Notes under the pieces: model-generated
Database searches by the model: none
What the model was told of the DNA's origin: nothing
Seen by the model: the letters and a program-made list of their open reading frames with translations, nothing else
Translations under genes and position numbers: made by a program
Shown: piece by piece, positions 10,120 through 21,450 of the stretch
Layout: every line of letters begins with the position of its first letter
How positions within the stretch are numbered: position 1 is the first letter of the stretch
DNA from: Agapetus fuscipes
Lineage: Eukaryota > Arthropoda > Insecta > Trichoptera > Glossosomatidae
DNA: 64,000 bases
Direction of reading: 5' to 3'
Assembly: GCA_951799405.1 (NCBI GenBank)
Contig: OX637343.1
Span: 14,548,524 to 14,612,523, forward strand

Positions 10120-10361
10120 CCTTGACTTATAGGTTGGTATGAGGCTGACCACCCATACTGTAAAAAATGGGTTACTTTGCCAATGTCACCCCTGTTTCAG
10201 GGAAGGTCGACAAAAGTTGTGGGGCTTATTTTCATTTGAGGTTTGAATTTTATTTGTAAGTACACATTCAGCATTTTTAAGCGCGAACTACACGTGTTGG
10301 TTTGTGGGCATACATCTGAGAGCTTTAAATGAATATATCCTTGCAACTAAGATTATAGATT
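10120..10361 (+). repeat. rep-A copy
   Basis: Full length, from ttccttgacttatagg to cttgcaactaagattatag, with a short irregular tail. This is the subfamily with TTTTATTTGTAAGTACACATTCAGC. Confidence 0.85.
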
Positions 10362-10823
10362 ACCCTCGATATTGTAAAGGAATGTACCATATGATTCCGG
10401 CCGTATGACGTACATTTTCTCAGTGATTCATATTTTACGCACCATGTTGGAGCTAGATGACTAAACTGCACGCTTGTTTTCATTTTACCTGCTTTACCAT
10501 AAACCATAAACACAACACACTACTGATTCGTCACGTAATACCATAGTACCATAAAAACTTGCAGTAGTAATGTGACCATAATATGGAAACAACACGTTCT
10601 GCAATACACATTGATAAAATATCTTTGGATTCGTCATTAGATGAGCTTACGTTTTTATCGTCACGTATTCGGAAAATAAAACACAATCGATACGATCGAT
10701 TGTAATTTATCGATACAACGTACTGCACGATGGATTGCATCTAATTAACTATTTTTCTATTCTTCCTGTTTGTCAACAAGATTTTCAATTTATTTGATAA
10801 TGCTCATCATATTGATATGTATG
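10362..10823. other. Unannotated
   Basis: Moderately AT-rich, with two minus-strand frames of 62-69 codons and no family match. Nothing supportable. Confidence 0.4.
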
Positions 10824-11084
10824 TCTAAATCTAAATCTAAGCTGCAAGGATGTGTATCATTTGAGATTCATATTAAATGCATTCCCACAAGCAGACACGC
10901 ATAATTTCGCGCTCACACAATATGCCGCATGTAGACCTACAATATAAAAAAAAAACAATTCTCAAATGGACATAAGTCCTGCAACTCTTGCCGACCTTCC
11001 CTGAAACAGGGGTGACATTGGCAAAGTGAACCATTTTTTACAGTATGCGTGGTCAGCCTCATACCAACCTATAAGTCAAGGAAT
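10824..11084 (-). repeat. rep-A copy
   Basis: Complete, with tail variant (aaatct)n, reverse-complement body and terminal cctataagtcaaggaatt. Confidence 0.85.
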
Positions 11085-11119
11085 TACTACAAGCAATTAA
11101 ATACATTTGAAATAAAATT

Positions 11120-11231
11120 ACATGTATATAGCAAATATACTTCTATAATGGATTTTTTGAAACACTTCCAGATTGTTATACACACACCAGCGTGCTTAGG
11201 CGCACGAACTACATATCCATAGTTCGTAACA
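11120..11231 (+). repeat. J repeat, 3' half
   Basis: Matches the right half of the solo-LTR-like family J (acttctataatggattttt, acacaccagcgtgc, atagttcgtaaca). Confidence 0.6.
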
Positions 11232-11440
11232 ATATTAACACCTCCAACTCGTGAAGGAAATTATTGTTTTTATTTTTGCTTTATTTATTTAAAATTAATC
11301 CTCACAATACATCTATAAGATTTTATACATTACTTATTAAAAAATCACTTTCTACGTTACTGTATCTTTCTACGTTAGCTGTAGAAACGAAGCCTGTCGA
11401 GATAAAATTATATACCTAAACGTCAAATTGGTTGCAAGTT

Positions 11441-11521
11441 GCCAACGTCTCTCTAATTACGCGTGCCGTGACCTCAGTGCACGCAAATTGCGTGTCCGTA
11501 ATGAAGACAGCGTTGGCAACC
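11441..11521. repeat. Imperfect inverted repeat, MITE-like
   Basis: ttgccaacgtctctctaatt...acgcgtgcc faces cgtccgtaatgaagacagcgttggcaa-type sequence: about 30-bp arms around cctcagtgcacg. Single copy here. Confidence 0.4.
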
Positions 11522-11547
11522 ATAACCTGTAAGAAAATCTATCATAC

Positions 11548-11716
11548 CAGGGCTGGAAGTCTCATTACCACGGCAATTTTTACCTACCGTATGTCGGTAA
11601 TATTTGTATGAAGACTAATCAGCTATTCACTTGCAGCCATTTGGATTGACAGGTCTTCATACAAATATTACCGATATTCGGTAGGTTAGAATTACCTTGG
11701 TGATGAGACTACCACC
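11548..11716. mobile_element. MITE-F copy 2
   Basis: Starts cagggctggaagtctcatta and ends with the inverted gatgagactaccaccccg. The internal arms are as in the 59312-59486 copy. Confidence 0.75.
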
Positions 11717-11828
11717 CCGTTCTTTAATATTAATATAATTGTACAGCTTATACTTTATTTAGATTTATTTTTAATTATCTGTGAATATTCATTTGCCTTG
11801 ATAATGTGCAACTCTTAGAAAGTATTGG

Positions 11829-12131
11829 CTTATCAATATAATTTTATTTGGGTTCTTTTCAAATAAACTGCGCTTAATTTATTTAATAAGATAGATCTAG
11901 CTCTATCAACTTCGCGTCACAATGTTACAAGCGTGCTGGCTCTCCGCACCATTGCGGCTCGTATATATAGGTACGAAAGAGACGATTCTTGTATGTTCTA
12001 GATTATTCCACATACTTCTATGATGGATTGTTTCACAAACATACTATATTGTTCGACACTATTCCAGTTACACACCAGCAAACTACTTGCATGTAGGTAC
12101 AAACAAACTCATAGTTCGTAAGAATACGATG
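11829..12131 (+). repeat. J repeat (LTR-like), diverged
   Basis: Shares with 34782-35000 and 45652-45936 the blocks gggttcttttc, tcgcgtcacaatgtt, ctctccgcaccattgcggc, cgattcttg, gattattcc and atagttcgtaa. The 5' end is degraded. Confidence 0.6.
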
Positions 12132-12393
12132 CATTCTGACGCACACTGATAAACGTAAGGCCCAACAAGTCTTAGTAAAAATGCGAAACTTGATATTGAT
12201 TGTCCTATGGCAAGCGGCCGTTTGATTTGCAATTGCAATAAAACAATATAATATTCCCCGGCGCAGGCATTCCACCTTGGATTCTTTACACTGTGACGTC
12301 AGGGTGCATACATTACACCCAGTATGGCCGATAACTTCTATCATTACAGGCCTGAGTACTAGCATGCGTATGGTACTGAAGGTAGGCGAGTCA

Positions 12394-12567
12394 GAAGCGC
12401 TTGTCTGCTAAATTCCTTACGACCTTGAGGAGACGAGATAGCGATTCGTGTCCAAAAACAAGGTGTACTGTGTTTTTTTTATTTTTTATCTATGGGGTTC
12501 TTTTGTAAGCGCTAGCAATTTCCTACTTGGATATCCAAAGTGTTAGGAATTTAGCGGAATAGCAAGA
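12394..12567. mobile_element. MITE-I copy 1
   Basis: Terminal blocks gaagcgcttgtctgctaaat and ggaatttagcggaatagc face each other. Internal gattcgtgtccaaaaac is shared with the other two copies. Confidence 0.65.
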
Positions 12568-12717
12568 GTAAGAATCATATTATTTATGTTCTATTTTAAA
12601 ATAGTGTGTTGGCGAATACCAGTTCCTCTTATTTGTGAAACCTTGAGAATGTTTAATTCCCCAAATAAGGTTTCAAGTTCTTTTTTTTATTTTCTGACCC
12701 CCAATACAGTAAAAAAA

Positions 12718-12890
12718 TTGTTTAACTTTGCCAATGCCAACCTCATTGCAGGGAATGGCGGTAAGAGCTAGAGTTTTATGTTCATTTGATATTTGTTATT
12801 TTATTTTGTAAGTACATATGCGGCATGTGTAAAACATGCATTCAATTTGAATATAAAATCTTTATATACGAGTATGTTTGCAATTTAAAT
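12718..12890 (+). repeat. rep-A, degraded
   Basis: Recognisable blocks: aactttgccaatgccaacc, gttcatttgatatttg, gtaagtacatatgcggcat. The 5' end is missing. Confidence 0.6.
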
Positions 12891-12917
12891 TATCGCAAGA
12901 CACATAAAATAAAGTGA

Positions 12918-13225
12918 AAGTCTGGTCGAAAGCTAAGTCGGTGCTTGCATTTCATGTCGAGAGCTCGGGTTCGGATCGGAACCGAGGGTGTCAGAAATGA
13001 TTTCCTGTTCTGTGTATATTTCAAGCCCAGAAAAGGAACACCGACAAAGTATTTTCACTTCCCCTCGGAGCTGAAAAACTTCCAATTCAAGAGAAGTGGT
13101 TGGTCTAAGTCCGGTCACCTTATCTGTGAAAATAATTAGGTTCCTCACGCCACATGCGATTTTATCGGGAATAACGCGGTACGAAGTTGTACCATAAGCG
13201 TAGTTTAGTTGCGTTTACAGTTCTA
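12918..13225 (+). repeat. SINE-C, diverged copy
   Basis: SINE-C has a tRNA-like head (consensus ggtcgatagctcagttgg, cattccatgccg, cgggttcgaatcc), then cgagggtgtcagaaatgatt, a gtgtttatttcaa block, a gagggctggtactc/ctcgggagctggg region, ataggttcaactcgccac and a 3' end agcttagttgcgtttgcg. This copy keeps that order with many substitutions. Confidence 0.75.
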
Positions 13226-13869
13226 TTCACATCGAAAAACCAATAATCCCAATATAAGGAAGTATTCATTTGACAACAATTATAAATGCAAAGCATGAAC
13301 ATTTGTACGACTTATAAACCGCACTGATAAATAGCATCCTGTGACTCGGAGTATAAAGCTCTTGAGTATGTCTTATGAAGAAATATTTCAGTGTAATTTA
13401 AAAACCTTATAATACAGTTCCTGCCAGTTTGTCTGTAAGAGTGCACTGTAGTTAGGGAAACCTGTTGTGCACAAAAAAAACTGAACCTATTTCAAGAGCG
13501 ACCATTTGATTTCGCCTATCTTAAATGACGTCACGTTTACAACCGAGTAGGCCTGCTGCGTTGAGAGCGGTCGTTGATTTCATAGACTTGTAAGTAGTAT
13601 GTTAGGCCGCATTCCTAGGCCGGTCAGGACAAAGGCCTCCCTGCCTTCCATACAAAACGCCACTACTAAATAATTCCGCTAATGAGGTGATCGCCACACA
13701 CTTCCAAATACAGAATATACCCTGCGGAAACAATGCCCGCCTAAACACATCGTTATGCAATTATTTATGCTGTTATTTTACAACTCGGACTATTTGTTTG
13801 AAAGAAAACTAAGTATTAGCTAGTTTAATTTGACTAGCGATATTAATTGTACAAATCATAGAATTAAGC
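13226..13869. other. Unannotated
   Basis: No recognised repeat. A CREB-like tgacgtca at 13527-13534 is probably chance. Confidence 0.4.
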
Positions 13870-13977
13870 AGTCCGGTCAATGGCTCAGTTGGTAGATTGC
13901 TTGCATTCCATGCCGAAAGCAAGGGTTCGCACCCCACCGAGGGTGTCAGAAATGATTTCCCGTTTTGGTGTTTATTT

Positions 13978-14272
13978 CTTATCTAAGTTGCAAAGATATG
14001 TGATAATGGGGATTCACATCTAATCTAAGCTGCAAGGATATATACCATTTAAGATTTATATTAAATGCATTCCCACAAGCAGACATGTATAATTTCACGC
14101 TAACACATGCCGCATGTGGACCTACATTATAAGAACCCATCTCAAATGAACATAAGCCCTGCAATTCTGACCGTCCTTCCCTGAGACAGGGGTGACATTG
14201 GCAAAATGAACCATTGTTAACAGTATGGGTGGTCAGTCGCATACCAACCTATCAGTCAAGGAAATCACCTTT
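13978..14272 (-). repeat. Two rep-A copies, one inside the other's tail
   Basis: A 40-bp tail-proximal piece (atctaagttgcaaagatatg, gggattcacat) is followed by a complete second copy (aatctaagctgcaagg to cctatcagtcaagg). Both are on the minus strand. Confidence 0.75.
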
Positions 14273-14400
14273 GCATTTTTTTCTTTTACCCTCACGTTGT
14301 ACATCCCATTCTTTCACAATCTCCTCAATCTGATCACTCCATAATTTCCTCGGTCGTCCCTTACCTCTTTTTTCTTTCACACTTCCTCTGTAGGTATATA
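14273..14400 (-). mobile_element. Non-LTR 3' end (family P)
   Basis: The minus strand reads GSVKEKRGKGRPRKLWSDQ then IEEIVKEWDVQREGKRKKC, the same tail as at 15255-15455. It is a short fragment. Confidence 0.65.
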
Positions 14401-14515
14401 AACTGTAATTGTACTGCTGTAAAAAAATAGGTTCCACTCACTACACTGCCACATGCCACAGTCTCGTGAAAACGTGGTAGTAGTTACACTATACCTGTAG
14501 CTTAGAAGCGTTTTC

Positions 14516-14904
14516 GGAGGTTTTTCTATTAAAATCAACTTAGTCCAAGACGACATATTTTCTGAAACGCTCCTGACTGTATCTGTCAAGGTTTCTTGAC
14601 TTTTGACAGCGCGTGAACTCGTAAGAAATCATTCATTAAATTCACACGGACCATCAATAGAGAATAGAGGTTTAACGTGTAGAGTGAGTTTTAATTGCCC
14701 CGAGCTAGGGCAGAAATAAGAAATTAATGGAAAATTCCTAATAAATATTAACGGAGTGTAAAAGATGGCACAATGGAGAAATATATAAAAGCAATTATTT
14801 CTGCAAACAGCTAATGAATCCATTAATATTAAATAATTAATACATGCAGGTATGTGTGTGATATTTAAATGAAGGTCTCAAGCAGAATTAAAGCAATAAC
14901 GGGG
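14516..14904. other. Unannotated
   Basis: AT-rich, nothing recognised. Confidence 0.45.
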
Positions 14905-14954
14905 CTATTCTTTGACATTTTAGTCGTCGGTTGAGCCCACGCTTTGACAAACTA
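14905..14954 (+). mobile_element. MITE-E terminus only
   Basis: One arm of MITE-E (ctattctttgacattttag, tcgtcggttgagcccacgc) with no partner arm nearby. Confidence 0.6.
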
Positions 14955-15254
14955 ATATACAATATAATATATATGTTAGGTACTAACATAATTTGTAATT
15001 GTTATTGATTTGTATTTATTGTACGAAATTGCGTGAGTGTGTGATCGGATGTTCTAGTAAAGTCTCGCATGTAACGATTCTCAAAGATTCGAGAATGCTC
15101 TTTATTTTTACTATAAAATAAGGGCCAATTAAGCTCTCTGTACGGGAGAACTCAAACGACCGTTGTATTGTATAGGTGTAAAGTGACTCTGAATCAGAAC
15201 CGAATCTGAAATAAATTGTGCAAAATAAATCACAGCAGTTGTGATTAAATTGAA

Positions 15255-15455
15255 CCCGTGTAACTGTAACTCTGTCGCCATTACGCTAGGGGTGGCCAGA
15301 GCCTCTGCAGAGCTGCCTCCATTTTTCACCTTTTTCATGCATTTTCTTCTTTTACGCTCACTTTGTATATCCCATTCTTTCACAATATCCTCAATCTGAT
15401 CACTCCATACTTTTCTCGGTCGTCCCTTACCTCTTTGTCCTTTCACACTACCTCA
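15255..15455 (-). mobile_element. Non-LTR 3' end (family P)
   Basis: The minus-strand frame KGQRGKGRPRKVWSDQ, then IEDIVKEWDIQSERKRRKCM, then KKV, is followed by the UTR (ggaggcagctctgcagaggc, gttacagttacac-like). It is the clearest P copy; RT motifs are absent. Confidence 0.7.
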
Positions 15456-16100
15456 GTATACATATAAAATCACATGTAAAAATATAGAATCATAATAAAT
15501 CGTAGAATAAGGAAGTTTCCATTTGACAGCGATTAAATACATAATCATTCTTTATTTACTCAATCATGAAAGGTCACTCAGTTTTAATTTTCTTTATTTT
15601 TTTTGTCACTGCTTAACAAACCGTGAACGGGCGTTTTTTCCGATTAAGGTGACAATTAGTATTGAATCCAAGATCACACCGCCGCTGTTTACAATGGATA
15701 TCACACAATGCTAGATTTTCTATTTTGTTTATTTTATTCTTTTGTTTATTATTTATTATGAATTAGATATTTCTCACGCGTGATAAGAAATTAAAAAAAA
15801 TGAAAACATTTGAATCGTTTAATTTCACCAAGTAACTTTCTTTTGTTTTTATAAAATCTTGTTATTTCTTTTAAATGGAGTTGTATTCATTTATTCAGTT
15901 TGAACTTTTCAAATTATTTTTTTGTAGACTAATAAATTCCGAACGTATCCTCACTGTTTTATCAAGGTCATCTTTATCATTTCACTTTCACGCTGAAGAA
16001 GTGCATCGTAGACATGGGAGAAACGTCTGCAAGCTCCAGATCCCACAGATCACAGGAACATATCCCGAAAAGAAACTTTCACAACAACCAAATATTTGTT
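15456..16100. other. Unannotated
   Basis: AT-rich with no recognised repeat or gene. Confidence 0.45.
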
Positions 16101-16160
16101 TACCTTTTCCCTAGCAACCCGTCCGGGTGACGTCACATTATTGTCTATGCCAATTCATAT
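16101..16160 (-). repeat. Short repeat R
   Basis: ctagcaacccgtccgggtga...gtctatgccaattc is the reverse complement of 36282-36330 and weakly resembles 40255-40300. Class unknown. Confidence 0.45.
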
Positions 16161-16161
16161 A

Positions 16162-16500
16162 AACGCAAACGCAATTAAGCTACACATATATTGTAACTTC
16201 TTGCCTGTGTTATTCCCGAAGGGGTCACATGTGGCGATTCGGGACTTATTTATTTCTAGGGGTGAGGGGGCTGGCCTCACACCAACCCCCTACAATTGAT
16301 GTGGGGGTTTCCCAGCTCCCGAGTGGGCTTGTACTCTTTTCTTGTACAGGCTGAGTCAACCTTGCCGGTATTTTATTTTTGTGTTTGAAATAAACACCGC
16401 AACGGGAAATCATTTCTGACACCCTCAGGTGGGTGGATCGAATCCTTGCTCTCGGCATGGAATGCAATCATTCTACCAACTGAACTATCGACCAGACTTT
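16162..16500 (-). repeat. SINE-C copy
   Basis: Nearly full length in reverse: cgcaattaagctacacatat to ctaccaactgaactatcgac. The head is mutated (ggattcgatcc). Confidence 0.8.
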
Positions 16501-16502
16501 TA

Positions 16503-16734
16503 ACGAGCTTGGTCGTCGCTACAATGTGCCACTTCTCAAGCAAGACCCAGTTGCTCTAAGGCTGGATGGACCTTTTGATGAACGGTCTTTGGTTAAGGTT
16601 TATGAAGTTTTCAACGCAGCAAAGAACACATTTGAAAATATAATTTGTATTTTTTTTGTGCTCCGCCGGGATTCGAACCCACAACCTTCCATTTAAGAGT
16701 CAGAAGTGTTAACCCATAGACTACGGACCGGTTA
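16503..16734 (-). repeat. SINE-B copy
   Basis: Intact head (ggttcgaatcccggcggagc on the minus strand) and body to gacgaccaagctcgtt. The 3' end is lost. It directly abuts a SINE-C head in the same orientation. Confidence 0.8.
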
Positions 16735-17007
16735 AGAGCCGATTATACGAATATTTTACTAAACCGACTTGTAATTTTTTTGTGCTATTTTTACAATCTA
16801 GTTCATTCAATTCAATATTGAATCGACCTTGCCAACAATTAATAATTGATGAAAAAAATCTGGGAATCAATTTTTTGTTATATCTATCGTTGTATGCAAC
16901 ACGGAAAATAAAACAAAGAATTCGATACTTTTCGCTCCATTGGAATTTGCACAACCCATTGAGTAATAACTAATAACATACAGGAGCAGAAACTAACTTA
17001 CTGCATT
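16735..17007. other. Unannotated
   Basis: AT-rich with no recognised feature. Confidence 0.4.
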
Positions 17008-17422
17008 AATAATAATAATAATATTAGAATGATTTATTTGGTGAGCGCTGTTTTTGTGTGTATCACACCTCAAGAGCCCTCTTGCGAGCTTGGTCGTCGC
17101 TGTAGAAAGCGCCAATTCTCAAGCAAGACCCAGTTGTTGTAAGGTTGGATGGACCTTTCAGTGACCGGTCTTTGGTAAAGGTTTATGAATTTTTCAACTC
17201 AGCGAAGAGCACATTCGAAATATAAATGGTATTTTTTTTTTGTGCTCCGCCGGGATCCGAATCCACAACATTCCATTTACGAGTCCGAAGTGCTGCCACT
17301 GGACTACGGACCGGTCGGTACCTGAGCGGTTACCCGTCCAAGTACTATCCGCGCCCAATGTTGCTTAACTTCGGTGATCTATGGGAACCGGTGCTTTCAA
17401 TATGGTAACGTCGTTGACAAAA
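17008..17422 (-). repeat. Composite 5S-SINE-B
   Basis: On the minus strand a long 5S rRNA-like module (17319-17422: gtcaacgacgttaccat, caccggttcccatagatcac, gaagttaagcaacattggg, acgggtaaccgctcagg) leads into the SINE-B head, body and (ATT)n tail. About 20 bp at the 5S 3' end (accgcgtgtcgttggc) are deleted at the junction relative to 47717-47838. Confidence 0.85.
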
Positions 17423-18276
17423 ATGTATCGTTACATACTATCGAACACATTTGTCTCAGTACCTACTGTGAAACGTTGCAGTTATGTAGTCATACAAAAC
17501 ATGTTTTTAGGTGTCACGTGTTCTTGTTTTTTCCATTTTGTGCTTTGACACCCAATTATATACGTAACACATGCCACTATGTCTTAAAAGAATGCATTTT
17601 TCCTTTATAATTCGTCAATTTTATCGATCACAAGATTTATACCGTGTGCGTCTATGTTCAGACCTATGTTCGGGCATAGTACGCACGCGGCAATGTTGCC
17701 ACTTTTCTAGAAACATTTTAATATTCGCCCGAGTTTTTTTGTACACTTGGAAATGCAGCTGTGAAGTTCTTTGTTCTCATTCTTACTAAGGACATTTTCG
17801 TAAGTAGGTTGAAATAGATATATAATGTGTAATTTCGTTAAAATAATTTCAAGTCCACAGATGTCATATGTCAATGGTACAACCAGTGGAATTGTTTCTG
17901 TCGAACACTTGCCTGTGGTATCTTGGAGTAATATGAGGAAGTCAAGATGCTGCCGAAGCGAACTTATTTTGAAGTATGTACGCCGGTCTAAGGTCAAACA
18001 GTTACCAGGCAAAAATCGAATTGAATATTACTGTTATTTTTTTTTTCTTGTCATATTTAATTAATAATAAAAAAAGTATGTATTTACCTCATATTTAAGT
18101 GTTGTCATAGCTTAGGACCGTTCGTAGCTAAGTGGTTATCATCTATTACTAGGAGACTTACTCTCAGAAAGTACACGGTTAAAAGTCCATAAAAGCTCAA
18201 AGTCATTATAAATATGTATATGCTTTTTTTTATCGTAGTTTTGTGTTCCGGTCTATAGCTCAGTCCAATACTATTC
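17423..18276. other. Unannotated
   Basis: Frames of 60-101 codons overlap on both strands with no recognisable family. A degenerate tRNA-like head (ggaccgttcgtagctaagtg) sits at about 18116. Confidence 0.4.
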
Positions 18277-18335
18277 CGCACTTTTACGTGTCTGGTTGTG
18301 AGAATGCATGTTATGTGAATCTCCAATGTAACATC
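18277..18335 (+). repeat. rep-A fragment
   Basis: Only tttacgtgtctggttgtgag...gaatctccaatgtaaca remains. Confidence 0.6.
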
Positions 18336-18344
18336 AAGCTACGT

Positions 18345-18411
18345 GCCTAGGTAGTAGGTACATGTACATTGTACACACCATAGGTACACACAAACTCATA
18401 GTTCGTTACAT
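18345..18411 (+). repeat. J repeat fragment
   Basis: Matches the J 3' end (acacacaaactcatagttcg, ttaca). Confidence 0.5.
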
Positions 18412-18477
18412 TATTATTATAATTATGATAAATCTCCCAAAGGTTCCAGAAAGAACTTTACTTTTAAATTTTACATT

Positions 18478-19037
18478 TACGGTCGATAGCTCAGTTGGTA
18501 GAGTGCTTGCATTCCATGCCGTGAGCTCGGGTTCGAATCCCACCGAGGGTGTCAGAAATGATTTCCCGATTCGGTGTTTATTTCAAACCCCAAATTAAAA
18601 TACCGGCAAGGTTTACTCAGCCTTCACAAGAAATGAGTACCAGCCCTCTCGGGAGCTGGGAAACCCCCCATGAAAACCCACCAAAAATGGTCGGGTTTTG
18701 CTCGTGGACTGTATTTTTGATTTGGACTTTAATTTTGAGGTGATGTGGGGTGTGGAGATGACTTGAAAGATGTAGTTTAGTTAAACAATTTAATGGTCCT
18801 TTATTCCATAAAGATTACAAGGGGTTTTTACAAAGGATTACGTGATTAAATTAGGTGAACAGGTTAAGACAAGTTACCAGTGCGACGCTCGAAGAGAAAA
18901 CCCCCCACTGAAGTGGTTGGCGTAAGGCCGGCCCCCTTACCTGTAAAAATAAATAGGTTCAACTCGCCACATGCGACCCCTTCGGGGATAACGCGGCAAG
19001 AAGTTACACTATATGTGTAGCTTAGTTGCGTTTGCGT
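18478..19037 (+). repeat. SINE-C, split by an unknown 227-bp insert
   Basis: The head is well preserved (ggtcgatagctcagttgg, gggttcgaatcccaccgagg). The body to 18670 and the 3' end from 18898 (actgaagtggttggcg to agcttagttgcgtttgcg) are otherwise intact. Confidence 0.85.
18671..18897. mobile_element. Unknown insertion in SINE-C with 10-bp duplication
   Basis: AAACCCCCCA flanks the insert on both sides (18661-18670 and 18898-18907), while other SINE-C copies carry this site once. There is no obvious TIR, poly-A tail or ORF, so the class is unknown. Confidence 0.55.
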
Positions 19038-20061
19038 TTTTAAAGTCAAATATTTGAATTAATATTTTATCTTTTGAAGGTCCTAGACATATTCATGTAT
19101 AGGACCTTCTACTAGTCAAAATCATATTGATAAGATGATGATTTTATTTATTGTTTACAAATATGATCTTTTAATCAATCTAGAAAAAAATATAATGATC
19201 AATTTTGATAGCATCTCGACGCGGATAAAAATATGTAGGTACTATAAGTAAATTAAATAATTTCATAAAAAAAATCTTATCATTTTAATTCGAAGAAAAT
19301 AACAGCAATTCAATCAAAAGACAATGTTAATTAAAAAAATATGTGACGCATTTCCATATATTTTTTTTGATGAATTTCTTCCTTTTTAATCAATTTTAAA
19401 AACACGTGTAGGTACACTGACGCACTAAAAAAAAAGATAAACAGTAAATTAAAAAAAAAAAACTATTATTCAAGTTGACAGTTAAGATGACAGATCATTT
19501 ACGGAATTGCTTTCCACAGATTTAAAAAGTTTTTGACCTTGATTTAATTTTTTGTAAAAAATTTTTTCATGAAATAATAGATTAAATACCTATTATTTCA
19601 AGAGTAGTGAACATAAAATGGCGCGTATTTTAATTTGCTGTGGAAAATTTGTAACTACATTTTCAACATTAAATTTAAACTTAAACATTTTTTTAAACAA
19701 TACCGTCATCAGTGAAATTTCAAATTCATGTAGATTTTAAAATAATTATGTAATTTTTTCCAGAAAAATAAGAATTGACGGCAAGGTTTACTGAGCCTTT
19801 TAAATACATAAGAATAGCTGTATTTAGAATATAAAATAAACAGATTGTTTTAAAAAAAAAAGGGGAATTACGAAGTAGTTGCACTATATATGCAGCTTAG
19901 TTACGTAAATGTTTGCGTTATGAATTTACGCGATAAGTACTCCGAGTATAAGACATTGCGTAAATCGAAAAATGTATGTAAACCATATCACTCTCTAGGA
20001 ATGCAGTCGTACATTCCATTCATTTACGATTTAGCAGGAGACTATACGCAATATTCTATAC
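19038..20061. other. AT-rich stretch with a short palindrome
   Basis: gaaggtcctagacat facing atgtataggaccttc near 19075-19110 is the only structure seen. Otherwise AT-rich. Confidence 0.45.
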
Positions 20062-20067
20062 TTGGGT

Positions 20068-20309
20068 ACTTACCCTTAGTACGAGTTGCAAAACTTGAGA
20101 AAAGTAAAGTTTACGGAAAATATTAAAGCGTGATTTCTCCAGAAAATCTGCCGTTTTTGTTTCTTACACTTTGTGGTTTTAGCAAAAGAGTTACAGTGAT
20201 GAAGAAAATCAAGTTCCAACAAACAAAAACGGCAGATTTTGGAAGAAATCACTCTTTAATAATTTCCGTAAACTTTACATTACTCAAGTTTTGCAACTCG
20301 TACTAATGA
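20068..20309. mobile_element. MITE-H copy 2
   Basis: The same terminal and inner inverted repeats as 1490-1712, with longer inner arms (aaaatctgccgtttttgttt facing aaacaaaaacggcagatttt). Confidence 0.75.
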
Positions 20310-20698
20310 TACTGGTGTCTATTCGTTTTTCTCTCTAGCTTTTATCAAGCTGAAATAAATGTTTGATAATCATACAACTTTCTATTTTATTTTAAAAAAA
20401 CAACTAACCTTATGATCGCGTCTATTAAATTGTATCAAATTAACTTAGGTAATACGACTTCTTCACTTCCGACTTCCAATATATGCAGGTACATGCAAGA
20501 AAATCGATTTGTTATCGTTCGTTAACTTTCTACGTTAATCAAAGCCCAACGTGCCATTAATCTCCATTAAGTTAATCATATTATAAACCGTAAAAATATC
20601 TGCGTAGTACTCTATTTTTTATATCCCATGTTACTTAAATATGTATAATCTAAATGGCAAAGATATACAAATTATATTTTTGATGGTTTGTGTAAAAT
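20310..20698. other. Unannotated
   Basis: Nothing recognised. Confidence 0.45.
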
Positions 20699-20904
20699 GA
20701 TTTTTTTTTAAATAAAATAGATTTGTGGAAAGGAATGCAATCCACCAACCTATTTTGCCTGGCCAGTTGTCTTCATGCGAAAGCAAAAGCTTGTGTGCAT
20801 GCAACGGCATCTGTTGAACCAGGGTCGAAGTTATCGTCGCGGGATTCGAACCAACGTTATCCGGTTCCAGATAACCTGACTTGATCCCCGCGGCCATAAC
20901 ACCG
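20699..20904 (-). repeat. SINE-D copy
   Basis: Near full length. On the minus strand the head is ttatggccgcggggatcaag...ggttcgaatcccgcgacg, followed by the conserved body and an A-rich end. It is a good reference copy with 52764-52961. Confidence 0.85.
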
Positions 20905-20934
20905 ACGATGCATATTATATGTATAATTTACGAT

Positions 20935-21115
20935 GCATATTTAATGCGTGCCCACATGCAGACACGTGTAAGTTTGCGTTTACTTACGCTAATGTGTAAT
21001 TACAAATAAAAAACATCAGATGAACAAACACCCTGCAGCTCTTACCGCTTGTCTTGGAAACAGGGGGGGGGGGGGGCGATTGGAAAAGTAAAGCAATTTT
21101 ACACTATAATAGGTG
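20935..21115 (-). repeat. rep-A, degraded
   Basis: Diverged copy with a 14-G run (gggggggggggggg) where others have gggg. Confidence 0.6.
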
Positions 21116-21124
21116 AACATCAAA

Positions 21125-21215
21125 ATGATGTCATTTGGCCGGATTAGTACCCAATATGACCGTCAGAGGAGCTGGTCTCATATCCATACAAAACCGTTTG
21201 AATCCAACATTTTTG
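21125..21215 (+). repeat. Short repeat S
   Basis: tttggccggattagtaccc and tgaccgtcagaggagctgg recur at 35445-35515. Class unknown. Confidence 0.45.
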
Positions 21216-21227
21216 ATATTTGAATAT

Positions 21228-21450
21228 TCCTTGACTTATGTAGGTATGAAGCTGACCATCCATACTGTAAAAAATGGTACACTGTGCCAATGTCACCTCT
21301 GTTTCAGGGAAGGTCAGCAAAAGATGCAGGGTTATTGTTCATTTGAGGTTTGGTTTTTTATTTGCAAGTACACATTTAGCATTTGTAAGCGCGAACTTAC
21401 ATGTGTCTTTGGGCATGCATTTGGTAAGAGTTTTTAATGTTAATATATCA
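21228..21450 (+). repeat. rep-A copy
   Basis: Head ccttgacttatgtaggtatg through gttaatatatca. The tail has been lost. Confidence 0.8.

Larger units (their letters stand above)
13870..14515 (+). repeat. SINE-C split by rep-A and a LINE fragment
   Basis: The head and first third are at 13870-13976. The 3' end (ataggttccactcactac, gtagttacactatacctgta, gcttagaagcg) reappears at about 14425-14515. Between them lie a nested rep-A pair and a family P LINE tail. Confidence 0.65.
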
